Of a stretch of DNA of 42,224 bases, positions 26,896 through 35,368 are shown piece by piece. The stretch spans positions 1 to 42,224 of the forward strand of contig NZ_JAMYFE010000124.1 in the NCBI RefSeq assembly GCF_024129865.1, given 5' to 3'. Under the pieces are notes generated by a model that was not told where the DNA came from, searched no databases, and was given only the letters and a program-made list of their open reading frames with translations. The position numbers and the translations under genes were made by a program. The DNA comes from Stieleria tagensis. GTDB lineage: Bacteria > Planctomycetota > Planctomycetia > Pirellulales > Pirellulaceae. Within the stretch, counting starts at the first letter, position 1; each line of letters opens with the position of its first letter.

Positions 26896-29439
26896 ATGAA
26901 TACACACGACGCTTCCGCCACGGCTTTCACACCTGTCGACCCTGACCTGGATCGTGACACTCTTGCAACGGAATACTTTTCGCTGTTGCCCTATGAACCC
27001 TATCCGGTTCAAGAAGAAGCGATGTTGGCCTATTTCGCCGGCGATCCCGATCGAGGCGATCAAGGCGTTTTGATTTGCGCGCCGACCGGAACCGGCAAAA
27101 CCATGATCGCCGAAGCCGCGGTCTATGAAGCGCTGCGGACCGGTCGCAAGATGTACTACACCACACCGTTGATCGCATTGACCGACCAGAAATTGGACGA
27201 ACTGCGCGAGAGCGCCGTGCGTTGGGGATTTCCTGCGGACAGTGTGGGATTGGTCACGGGCAACCGGCGCGTCAACGGTGATGCCCCGGTGTTGGTCGTC
27301 GTCGCCGAGATCCTGCTCAATCGGTTGCTGAACCCTGATTCATTTGACTTCAAAAATGTGACCTCTGTCGTGATGGACGAATTCCATTCGTTCAACGATC
27401 CCGAGCGGGGAATTGTATGGGAATTGACGCTGGGGTTATTGCCTGCGCACATTCGCACGATGTTGTTGAGCGCCACGGTGGGCAACTCGTTGCAATTTAC
27501 ATCCTGGTTGTCGCGAGCTCACAACCGGCGTTTGCAATTGGTCACCGGTGACGAGCGAAAGGTGCCGCTGCAGTATGAATGGATCGGCGATGAAATCCTA
27601 AACGACTTTGCCGAAAAAATTGCCAAGGGCGATGACGAACTTCGTCGCACCCCGTCGCTGGTCTTTTGTTTCAGCCGTTCACAGTGCTGGACGGTTGCCG
27701 AAATGCTCAAGGGCAAAAGCCTGATCGACAAAGAACGTCAAGCGGAATTGGCGGATTATTTGAACGCTGCGGACATGCAGGCCGGTGCCGGGCCCAAACT
27801 GAAACAGATTCTGATGCGCGGCGTGGGCGTTCACCACGCCGGTGTGATGCCTCGCTATCGGCGAATGGTCGAAGAACTGTTCCAACGTAAACTGTTGGCG
27901 ATGTGTGTCTGCACCGAAACACTGGCGGCAGGAATCAATCTGCCGGCGCGCAGTGTGATCCTGCCCAGTCTGATGAAGGGCCCCAAAGACAAACGCACCT
28001 TGATCGAAACGGCGTCGGCACAACAAATTTTTGGGCGTGCCGGACGTCCACAATTTGACGACCGCGGTTTCGTCTATGCGCTCGCCCACGAAGACGATGT
28101 GAAGTTAAACAAATGGCGTGAAAAATACGATTCGATTCCCGAGGACACCAAAGATCCGGGGCTGATGAAGGCCAAGAAGCAGCTGAAAAAGAAAATGCCC
28201 AAACGCCGCGCCGGCGAAACCTACTGGACCGAACAACAATTTCTGCAATTGCAAGAAGCCGATGCCGCCGACCTGTCGAGTCGCGGAAACCTGCCATGGA
28301 GATTGTTGGCCTACATGCTCGGTAAATCATCCACCGTGCAACCGCTGCGAGACTTGGTCGGCAAACGACTGCTGACGCCAAAAAAGATCGAACAAGCACA
28401 GCGAGAACTCAATCGCATGTTGATCACCCTGTGGCAGGCCGGCTACGTCACGTTGGATCCCAAACCGACTGCTGTTAGCAAAGGTGCTGCGGCATTGCCG
28501 TCGCCCGCCAAACCAAAACCGGGGAAACCGATGGAGCCAGAAGCGGCATCAACCGGCGGACTGTTCGGTGAAATTTTGGACCAAATGCGGGGTGACAATA
28601 CTGTCGAACAGTCGGCCGAAGTGGAGACGGAATCCGCCAGTGAGGGCGACGCCCCGCGCGTCCAGAACTATGAACTGGACGAATACCGCCCGCAGACCGC
28701 CACGCCGACCGAGCGACTTGATCGACTGGTTCACCTGCGCAGCATCAATCCGTTGTTTGGTGTCTACATGGCCGACTTGTTGGCGACTGCGGATCCAGAA
28801 GAACGCATCGCAACTTTCGAAAGTGTGTTGGAGGTTCCCGGCACCGTGGCCCGATTCACTCGCATGCCACGACTGGAGGACATGCCCGCCGGGACGCTGG
28901 CAACCACTCGATTGGATCCGCAACTTCTGCAACTCGGGTTGGCAACGCCAGAAGAACTGGGGGCAAAATCCGAGACCGAAGAGGAAGAAGTGCAAGACCG
29001 CGGATTTGGTCGCGTGATGTTCGATGAACCGCGTGTCTGGCCGCTAACGATCGGCGAGAAAATCCTTCGTCTGTTCCAAAATGACTACCCGCGTGTCGAG
29101 GGTGTTCGCGTTCGTCCGGTTTGGATCGTTGGCGATCTGATTCACTACGACGGCGATTTCAATAAGTATGTGACGACCAAGAAACTGCAGAAGGACGAAG
29201 GCATTTTGCTGCGTCATTGTTTGCGGATGATTTTGTTCTTGGATGAAATGGCGAACGTCCCGCCGGCCAATACAACGGTTGAAACCTGGGAAGATCCATT
29301 GGACGACTTGGCAGATTTCTTGACCGAAACCTGTCGCAAAGCTGATCCACAGACCACCGAAGAAGTTTTGGCACACGACGACGACCCTGCCGATGACTTG
29401 GTCGCCACCGCCGGTCGCCGCAATGCGACGGCGTCTTAA
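26896..29439 (+). CDS. Ski2-like superfamily 2 helicase
   Basis: An 847-aa helicase. Motif I is 'APTGTGKT' (~62-69), motif II 'DEFH' (~161-164), motif III 'LLSATVG', then a second RecA domain with 'VFCFSRSQ', 'VGVHHAGVMP' and motif VI 'QIFGRAGRPQ' (~379-388). This order and the HHAG and GRAGRP forms are those of the Ski2/Mtr4 type, DExH RNA/DNA helicases. After ~430 comes a Lys-rich region, a winged-helix-like segment and a long Pro/acidic linker (~535-600), then a C-terminal domain of unknown type. It begins 78 bp after the kinase gene on the same strand and may be in the same transcript. A role in RNA turnover or repair is inferred from the family only. Confidence 0.85.
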   Translation: MNTHDASATAFTPVDPDLDRDTLATEYFSLLPYEPYPVQEEAMLAYFAGDPDRGDQGVLICAPTGTGKTMIAEAAVYEALRTGRKMYYTTPLIALTDQKLDELRESAVRWGFPADSVGLVTGNRRVNGDAPVLVVVAEILLNRLLNPDSFDFKNVTSVVMDEFHSFNDPERGIVWELTLGLLPAHIRTMLLSATVGNSLQFTSWLSRAHNRRLQLVTGDERKVPLQYEWIGDEILNDFAEKIAKGDDELRRTPSLVFCFSRSQCWTVAEMLKGKSLIDKERQAELADYLNAADMQAGAGPKLKQILMRGVGVHHAGVMPRYRRMVEELFQRKLLAMCVCTETLAAGINLPARSVILPSLMKGPKDKRTLIETASAQQIFGRAGRPQFDDRGFVYALAHEDDVKLNKWREKYDSIPEDTKDPGLMKAKKQLKKKMPKRRAGETYWTEQQFLQLQEADAADLSSRGNLPWRLLAYMLGKSSTVQPLRDLVGKRLLTPKKIEQAQRELNRMLITLWQAGYVTLDPKPTAVSKGAAALPSPAKPKPGKPMEPEAASTGGLFGEILDQMRGDNTVEQSAEVETESASEGDAPRVQNYELDEYRPQTATPTERLDRLVHLRSINPLFGVYMADLLATADPEERIATFESVLEVPGTVARFTRMPRLEDMPAGTLATTRLDPQLLQLGLATPEELGAKSETEEEEVQDRGFGRVMFDEPRVWPLTIGEKILRLFQNDYPRVEGVRVRPVWIVGDLIHYDGDFNKYVTTKKLQKDEGILLRHCLRMILFLDEMANVPPANTTVETWEDPLDDLADFLTETCRKADPQTTEEVLAHDDDPADDLVATAGRRNATAS

Positions 29440-29639
29440 ATGGACGTCGGTGTGGAAGCCAGCGCCGACGGTCCGTTGATCCACTCGCTCGCAATACGCG
29501 CTGGTATTGTTTCTATCTCGAGAGCTTGTTAACGCAAAACTTGAATCCAAGTTGAACCATTGTTTCGTATGGATGTCGTGCGCCACCGATTGTGTGAGGC
29601 ACGAGATTGATATCCTGCCTGATCCAATGGAAACTGAAA

Positions 29640-30470
29640 ATGAAGATTCAATTGCGTCGCTCTGCAATCTATGCCGTACTTACTTTGATCTGCTGGGGCC
29701 TCTGCACTACTGACCATTCCGTCTCAGCCGGTGTGCTGACGATCACGACACCACCTGGTGACGGAGTGTCCGGCAACGGTCAAAGCGAGCGACCGTTTAC
29801 CAATGCCGGAGATGCCAACGGCAACCGTTATCAACAAGTCTACAGTTCAGACCTTTTCTCCGGCGTTGGTGCGCTACAATCAATCAGCTCGGTCGCCTTT
29901 CGTCCAAAGCAAGGCGCGTTTGGAAACATCATCAATGGTTCAGTGACCTTGCGCGGGTTGACGATCAATCTTTCCACGACACCGCGTGACGCGAACACAG
30001 ACTTTCCGAACGGCATCAGCAGTGATCTCGCCTTGAACGTCGGCGCGGATTCACAAACGGTTTTTTCCGGCGACATCACGCTGACAACCGATCGTCGATT
30101 TGGTGACACTGATGTAGAAGACTTCGATTTCTACATCCCGTTCACCCAGTCATTCTTGTATCAACCGGGACAGGGAAACCTTTTGTTGGAAGTCATTGTC
30201 GCCGCGCGAAGTGACGCCGTCAGTTCACGCTTTACACAGTTGGACCAATTCACCGATGGCTTTCCCAGCAGGGATGGCACGGCATCCGCCAACGACAGCA
30301 ACCTGTTGAACGACAACGATCCCTTTGGAACAGTGGGCAGCAATTCCACCACCGGCGCGGTGACCCAGTTTGAAACACAAGCCGTCCCCGAACCTTCCAG
30401 TATGGCGATCTTGTTGGGCATCGCATTGACCGGCGGCCTCGCCAGTCGCCGCCGAACGAACCGTAGCTGA
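29640..30470 (+). CDS. PEP-CTERM sorted exported protein
   Basis: A 276-aa protein. The ATG at 29640 is chosen because it starts a signal peptide ('MKIQLRRSAIYAVLTLICW...VSA'). The mature part is beta-rich, Asn/Ser/Asp-rich, with few Cys. The C-terminus is a full PEP-CTERM signal: 'VPEPSSMAILLGIALTGGL' then 'ASRRRTNRS', that is the PEP motif, a TM helix and a basic cluster, so an exosortase should process it and place it outside the cell. The last codons, including the TGA stop, lie inside the first unit of the 88-bp repeat array. The body resembles no known enzyme. Confidence 0.85.
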   Translation: MKIQLRRSAIYAVLTLICWGLCTTDHSVSAGVLTITTPPGDGVSGNGQSERPFTNAGDANGNRYQQVYSSDLFSGVGALQSISSVAFRPKQGAFGNIINGSVTLRGLTINLSTTPRDANTDFPNGISSDLALNVGADSQTVFSGDITLTTDRRFGDTDVEDFDFYIPFTQSFLYQPGQGNLLLEVIVAARSDAVSSRFTQLDQFTDGFPSRDGTASANDSNLLNDNDPFGTVGSNSTTGAVTQFETQAVPEPSSMAILLGIALTGGLASRRRTNRS

Positions 30471-31778
30471 TCCCGCCGAGGGTTCAGTCGGTCAGAATGC
30501 GAGCAGTCTGAACCGTGGCCGGCCCAGCTACGGTTGGGCGTGGAGTCACCGTAGCTGATCCCGCCAAGGGTTCAGTCAGTCAGAATACGAGCAGTCTGAA
30601 CCGTGGCCGGTCCAGCTACGGTTGCCGGTGGAGTCACCGTAGCTGATCCCGCCAAGAGTTCAGTCGGTCAGAATGCGAGCAGTCTGAACCGTGGCCGGTC
30701 CAGCTACGGCTAGGGTTGCCGTCACCGTAGCTGATCCCGCCAAGGGTTCAGTCGGTCAGAATACGAACAGTCTGAACCGTGGCCGGTCCAGCTACGGTTG
30801 GGGTTGGCGTCACCGTAGCTGATCCCGCCAAGGGTTCAGTCGGTCAGAATGCGAGCAGTCTGAACCGTGGCCGGTCCAGCTACGGTTGGGCGTGGAGTCA
30901 CCGTAGCTGATCCCGCCAAGGGTTCAGTCAGTCAGAATACGAGCAGTCTGAACCGTGGCCGGCCCAGCTACGGTTGCCGGTGGAGTCACCGTAGCTGATC
31001 CCGCAAGGGTTCAATCAGTCAGAATACAAGCAGTCTGAACCGTGGCCGGCCCAGCTACGGTTGCCGGTGGAGTCACCGTAGCTGATCCCGCCATGGGTTC
31101 AGTCGGTCAGAATGCGAGCAGTCTGAACCGTGGCCGGTCCAGCTACGGCTGGGGTTGGAGTCACCGTAGCTGATCCCGCCAAGGGTTCAGTCGGTCAGAA
31201 TACGAGCACTCTAAACCGTGGCCGGCCCAGCTACGGTTGCCGGTGGAGTCACCGTAGCTGATCCCGCCAGGGTTCAGTCGGTCAGAATACGAACAGTCTG
31301 AACCGTGGCCGGTCCAGCTACGGCTGGGCGTGGCGTCACCGTAGCTGATCCCGCCAAGGGTTCAGTCAGTCAGAATGCGAGCAGTCTGAACCGTGGCCGG
31401 CCCAGCTACGGTTGCCGGTGGAGTCACCGTAGCTGATCCCGCCAAGGGTTCAGTCGGTCAGAATACGAGCACTCTAAACCGTGGCCGGCCCAGCTACGGT
31501 TGGGCGTGGAGTCACCGTAGCTGATCCCGCCAAGGGTTCAGTCGGTCAGAATACGAGCAGTCTGAACCGTGGCCGGCCCAGCTACGGTTGCCGGTGGAGT
31601 CACCGTAGCTGATCCCGCCATGGGTTCAGTCGGTCAGAATGCGAGCAGTCTGAACCGTGGCCGGTCCAGCTACGGCTGGGGTTGGAGTCACCGTAGCTGA
31701 TCCCGCCAAGGGTTCAGTCAGTCAGAATACAAGCAGTCTGAACCGTGGCCGGCCCAGCTACGGTTGGGGTTGGCGTCA
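30461..31778. repeat. Tandem array of 15 BIME-like units (87-88 bp)
   Basis: Units start at 30461, 30549, 30637, 30725, 30813, 30901, 30989, 31076, 31164, 31252, 31339, 31427, 31515, 31603 and 31691; thirteen are 88 bp and two 87 bp. Each holds two inverted REP-like modules. The left is GTAG followed by hairpin CTGA-T-CCC/GGG-T-TCAG; the right, on the other strand, is GTAG followed by hairpin CTG-G-ACC/GGT-T-CAG. They are joined by a ~20-nt loop (core 69 bp) and followed by a ~19-bp linker. The two modules also pair with each other, making a long stem of ~24 bp. The array lies between convergent genes and no reading frame crosses it plausibly. It occupies the whole 1.3-kb gap. Confidence 0.92.
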
Positions 31779-31812
31779 CCGTCCGTTTTTTCTTGATTTG
31801 AGCCGTGCCCCG

Positions 31813-32733
31813 TTACAGCCCTTGCACGGACATTTTGATGGTGTAAACAGAATCACCCGCGGTGATAAAAAGTTGATCACGCTGCGGCCCGGCAAAGGTC
31901 ACATTGGCTGTCCATCTCGCTGGCACTTGAATCGTCTCGATCAATTTGCCTTGAGGGTCGAACACGGTGACGCCTTGGCCGCCCGTCAGATAAACGTTGC
32001 GCTGCGAATCGATCGTCATTCCATCGCTACCGGAGGAACAAAACAAAGTTCGATTCTCCAGAGAGCCGTCTTCGGCGATTGAATAGCGATAGGTCTTCTT
32101 GGCTCCCATATCGGCGACATATAAAACGCGATTGGCGACATCACCGATGATCCCATTGGGCTGTATCAGGTCATCGGCGACTTTGGTCAGCGTTCCCTCG
32201 GACGACAATCGATACAGGCCTCGTGGGCTATCCGCTGGAATCTCCTGCGTCCAATAGGCTCGTTTGTAAAGTGGATCGGTGAAATAGATCGCGCCGTCTT
32301 GATCCACCCAACAGTCATTGGGTCCGTTCATTCGTTGCTGCGGTGTCGGCGTGACCAGCACACGGTGCGACTTGTCCGCCAGATCAATTCTCCAGAGTTC
32401 ATTGTTTGCATCGGCACAGGCGATGATCTGGTTCGGCGGCGCAAAAAACAAACCGTTACTGCGACCACAGGGTTTCATCCAGTCACTCAATGTCTGGTCG
32501 GCAAAGGAATACTTCACAATTCGATCATTGGGTTGATCCGTAAAATAAACGTCGCCCGATGCATCAGCCGTCGGCCCCTCGGTGAAGGAAAACCCATCTC
32601 CAATCTTGATCAACGACTCACCGCTCGCAACCACCGGCGACGAACTTGAAACGGGAGATTGGGCAAACGCCGGCGAATGACCAGTGGCGACAAACAGGTA
32701 GATGACAATCAAACCAAACAGGCGTTGATTCAT
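31813..32733 (-). CDS. Exported SMP-30/gluconolactonase-family sugar lactone hydrolase
   Basis: A 306-aa protein read from the ATG at 32733; the longer frame would need a TTG. A signal peptide ('MNQRLFGLIVIYLFVATGHSPAFAQ') directs it to the periplasm. The rest is a six-bladed propeller of the SMP-30/gluconolactonase type with the expected metal ligands: E52 ('FTEGP'), N193 ('PNGI') and D237 ('SDGMTID'), plus N139 ('NGPND') at the substrate site. It is expected to hydrolyse an aldonolactone or similar ester; the exact substrate cannot be read. It is monocistronic and convergent with the PEP-CTERM gene across the repeat array. Confidence 0.88.
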   Translation of the reverse strand: MNQRLFGLIVIYLFVATGHSPAFAQSPVSSSSPVVASGESLIKIGDGFSFTEGPTADASGDVYFTDQPNDRIVKYSFADQTLSDWMKPCGRSNGLFFAPPNQIIACADANNELWRIDLADKSHRVLVTPTPQQRMNGPNDCWVDQDGAIYFTDPLYKRAYWTQEIPADSPRGLYRLSSEGTLTKVADDLIQPNGIIGDVANRVLYVADMGAKKTYRYSIAEDGSLENRTLFCSSGSDGMTIDSQRNVYLTGGQGVTVFDPQGKLIETIQVPARWTANVTFAGPQRDQLFITAGDSVYTIKMSVQGL

Positions 32734-32952
32734 GGGGGAAACTTTCAAAGCGGGGAAAGGGGGCAACCGATGTCAGACAATTTTAGCGACACCGGGATCG
32801 CTGCGGTGAGGCCGTTGCCCAGGCACAACTCAACATCAGATTTGAAACAGTTCAAAAGGCGCGCCCTGCGGTCGAAGACTTCCTGCCTAACTCTGTGGAG
32901 CGAATCACTTGCGGACCTAGGCATGCATGTCATGAAGTTGCGCGATGATCGC

Positions 32953-33058
32953 AACCCGACGCGTCAGCGAGGGATTTAGCCGGTTGACGGGACTCTTAGC
33001 TGACGCGTCGGGTTACCAAAATCCAATGCCTGACGTGAAAGCGCAACTTCAAAACCCA
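32953..33058. repeat. Dispersed palindromic repeat, family 2, copy B
   Basis: A perfect 16-bp inverted repeat: AACCCGACGCGTCAGC at 32953-32968 with its reverse complement at 32999-33014. It is followed by the same tail as copy A at 11706 (CCAATG.CTGACG...ACTTCAAAAC). It sits in the 523-bp space between the divergent lactonase and SPFH genes; the rest of that space shows no gene and no promoter I can defend. Confidence 0.75.
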
Positions 33059-33256
33059 CGCCGCAAAGCAATGAATCTGACGTAACTCCTTCCCTCCGCT
33101 GCGTTTCCTGGTTGCAACAACGTCCAAAGAACGCTGCGGTGACAAGAACCAGCCGAAGATCCCCCAACGGGATCTAACGGTGAGGTATTCTTCAAGTCTG
33201 GCAGAGTCCGTGCCAATCTATTCCGTCCAATTCCCCCATCCCAACGAAACACCACC

Positions 33257-34291
33257 ATGTTTTTGATCGGATTGATGATGGGCATCATCACCTACAGCTT
33301 TTTTCGCTGTGTCGTCGGCGGTTTCTATACCGTCAGCCCCAACGAGCGAGCGGTCGTCACCAGTTTTGGCAAAGCCGAACGACTGGAGAACGTCCCAGTC
33401 GACTCCGCTGATAGCCCTTCGACGCCCATGAGCGACGAAGAAATGCATCGCTACGAATACCCTCAGGTCCGAGTGGTTCGGCCCGGCGGCCCCTATTTCA
33501 AGATGCCCTGGCAGCAGGTGCACAAGGTCAGTGTTGCAACTCAAGCCGTCGACCTTTCCTGGGACCCGTCCAAGAGCCAAGACACGATCGAGGCGGTCAC
33601 CAAAGACAATTTGACGACCGGCATCAACGGCCAACTGCGGTATCGAATCAGTGAAAACAATTTGTTCCCCTACTTGTTTGGTGTGGCCAGCCCGCTGGAA
33701 CATGTGATGGGCTACTTTGTTTCGGTGCTCCGTGAACGAGTCGCAAACTTTGTCGACCCCAAAGGCCAGGGGCTGCTGGTCGATGCCCCCCTCGATAACG
33801 CCGACCCCGAACAATCGACATCGGCGGTTGATCTATCCGAAGGAGTTTCGATCAATGACCTGCGGAAAAACCTGCCGTTGTTGAATCAGTACATGGAAGA
33901 ACAATGCCGATCAACGACCGGTCGTTATGGAATCGAACTGGACGCCGCGTTGATCACCGAAATTGATCCGCCCGCCGAAGTCGATCGCGCCCTCTCAGCA
34001 ATCAACAGCACCCGCAATCAAGTTGCCGCTGATATCAGCACGGCACGTGCCGACAGCGAACAACAGATCACAATGAGCGCGCGAGCCGTGGAGATCGCGA
34101 CCAACAATGCCCAAGCCGAAGTGGCACCGCTACGCGAATTGGCACAAACGCTTTCGGACATCAAAAAAGAAGGCGGATCATCGTGCTTGAATGCCTATCT
34201 GCGGAACGCCCGAATCCCACTGTATTCGGTCGCCAAACGTGTCGTCCAGACGACCAATTCACCCGCCAGCACTGACGGGAGTGCACTGTAA
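33257..34291 (+). CDS. SPFH/band-7 membrane protein (first of pair)
   Basis: A 344-aa protein with one N-terminal TM segment (residues 2-24, 'FLIGLMMGIITYSFFRCVVGG'), then an SPFH domain beginning 'YTVSPNERAVVTSFGK' as in HflK/HflC and prohibitin-like proteins. A long Ala/Glu-rich coiled coil follows (~250-315, 'VAADISTARADSEQQITMSARAVEIATNNAQAEV'). Such proteins form large ring-shaped membrane scaffolds around proteases or lipid domains. Its stop codon shares a base with the start of the second SPFH gene (TAATG), so the two are co-translated and probably form a hetero-oligomer. No FtsH gene is nearby. The start has no clear ribosome site. Confidence 0.85.
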   Translation: MFLIGLMMGIITYSFFRCVVGGFYTVSPNERAVVTSFGKAERLENVPVDSADSPSTPMSDEEMHRYEYPQVRVVRPGGPYFKMPWQQVHKVSVATQAVDLSWDPSKSQDTIEAVTKDNLTTGINGQLRYRISENNLFPYLFGVASPLEHVMGYFVSVLRERVANFVDPKGQGLLVDAPLDNADPEQSTSAVDLSEGVSINDLRKNLPLLNQYMEEQCRSTTGRYGIELDAALITEIDPPAEVDRALSAINSTRNQVAADISTARADSEQQITMSARAVEIATNNAQAEVAPLRELAQTLSDIKKEGGSSCLNAYLRNARIPLYSVAKRVVQTTNSPASTDGSAL

Positions 34292-35208
34292 TGAATATTT
34301 CCTTTTTACTACTTGGTGCTTCGATGGGATGGCTCGGCGGCGGTTTTGTATTTGGATTGTTGGTGATTCCTATCCTGCTTGGATTCGCTCGATTCTTTGG
34401 ACTGTATGCCTGTGTGGGCGAGTGCAAATCAAATGTCTTTACGCTGTTCGGCAAAGTCATCGGCACATTGGACGAACCAGGATTACAGATCCCGGTCCTG
34501 AAGTTTGGTGGAAAAGCCCTGCTGGTACCATTCTTTGGAAAGTCATACGTTGTTGACACCTCGCTGCGTCAGCACTACCTGCGCAGCCAGATGGTCAACT
34601 CCGAAGAAGGCACTCCGATGGGCGTTGGAATTTGGTACGAAATGCGTGTGACCAATCCGGTCTCGTACCTGTTCATCAATGCCAACCCCGAGGGCTCGTT
34701 GCAGGCCAACGTCACCAGTTCGACCATTTCCACGTTGAGCAATCTGGAGATGGAGAAAATGCTGGAGGACCGTCACTCACTTAGCCGTACCGTGCGAGAA
34801 ACCGTTTCGCCGTTGTCGGAAAAGTGGGGCTACACGCTTGGTTCCGTCTACATTCGTAAAGTCGCGTTCACCGACCGGATGATGGTCGACAACATCACAG
34901 AGAAAGTGGTGAAACGACTGGTGCAAGTCACCAGCGCGATGAAACAAGATGGCGAAAACCGAGTCGGATTGATCAAAAGTGAAACAGCCTACCGTGTCTC
35001 GCAAAAGATGGCCGAAGCATCCGCGTCACGTCCGATGATCGTCGGCAAGGCGTTGAACGAAATCTCGGCGAGTGATCCCGAGATTTTGGAAACCGTGCTG
35101 ACGGTGATGGAAGTCGACACCCTGCTCGCGTCGAACGCCTCGCTGGACCTGTTGCCCGAATCGAGCAACATTCTGTACCAAGTCGGCGATGGCGGACGCA
35201 CGATGTAG
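34291..35208 (+). CDS. SPFH/band-7 membrane protein (second of pair)
   Basis: A 305-aa partner of the preceding gene. The first ~45 residues are hydrophobic, Gly-rich and probably cross the membrane once or twice ('LGASMGWLGGGFVFGLLVIP'). An SPFH domain follows ('CKSNVFTLFGKVIGTLDEPGLQI') with a shorter coiled region to the end. It differs from HflC in lacking the usual start and in the 'GVGIWYEMRVTNPVSYLF' strand typical of flotillin/SPFH relatives. It probably joins the first protein in one membrane ring (inference). Confidence 0.82.
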   Translation: MNISFLLLGASMGWLGGGFVFGLLVIPILLGFARFFGLYACVGECKSNVFTLFGKVIGTLDEPGLQIPVLKFGGKALLVPFFGKSYVVDTSLRQHYLRSQMVNSEEGTPMGVGIWYEMRVTNPVSYLFINANPEGSLQANVTSSTISTLSNLEMEKMLEDRHSLSRTVRETVSPLSEKWGYTLGSVYIRKVAFTDRMMVDNITEKVVKRLVQVTSAMKQDGENRVGLIKSETAYRVSQKMAEASASRPMIVGKALNEISASDPEILETVLTVMEVDTLLASNASLDLLPESSNILYQVGDGGRTM

Positions 35209-35221
35209 ATGGCCGCCGTGA

Positions 35222-35237
35222 GGCCGGGCGCCCGGCC
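35222..35237 (+). terminator. 16-nt perfect palindrome after the SPFH pair
   Basis: GGCCGGGCGCCCGGCC is fully self-complementary, 14 bp after the second SPFH stop. It could fold as a GC-rich hairpin, but there is no T-run, so a role as terminator is tentative. Confidence 0.3.
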
Positions 35238-35368
35238 AGGCCGGATGTGCCCGGTTTTCATGTAGGCATCGCCGTTGTGCCACCGCACAACGCGTCTTGA
35301 AACTTCATCGCTACCTCTATCCAAACTGCCGGTTCACAGAGCCCACCGACAGCGATTGCCGATACGGT

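Noticed and set aside
30461-31778. CRISPR array
   Set aside because: The whole 88-bp unit is repeated, including the 'spacer' part; there are no unique spacers and no cas genes.
30461-31778. Integron attC array
   Set aside because: The units lack the GTTRRRY/RYYYAAC core sites and no cassettes lie between them; the GTAG-footed hairpins fit REP sequences better.
31657-32082. 141-aa plus-strand reading frame entering from the repeat array
   Set aside because: Half is repeat sequence and half is antisense to the lactonase gene.
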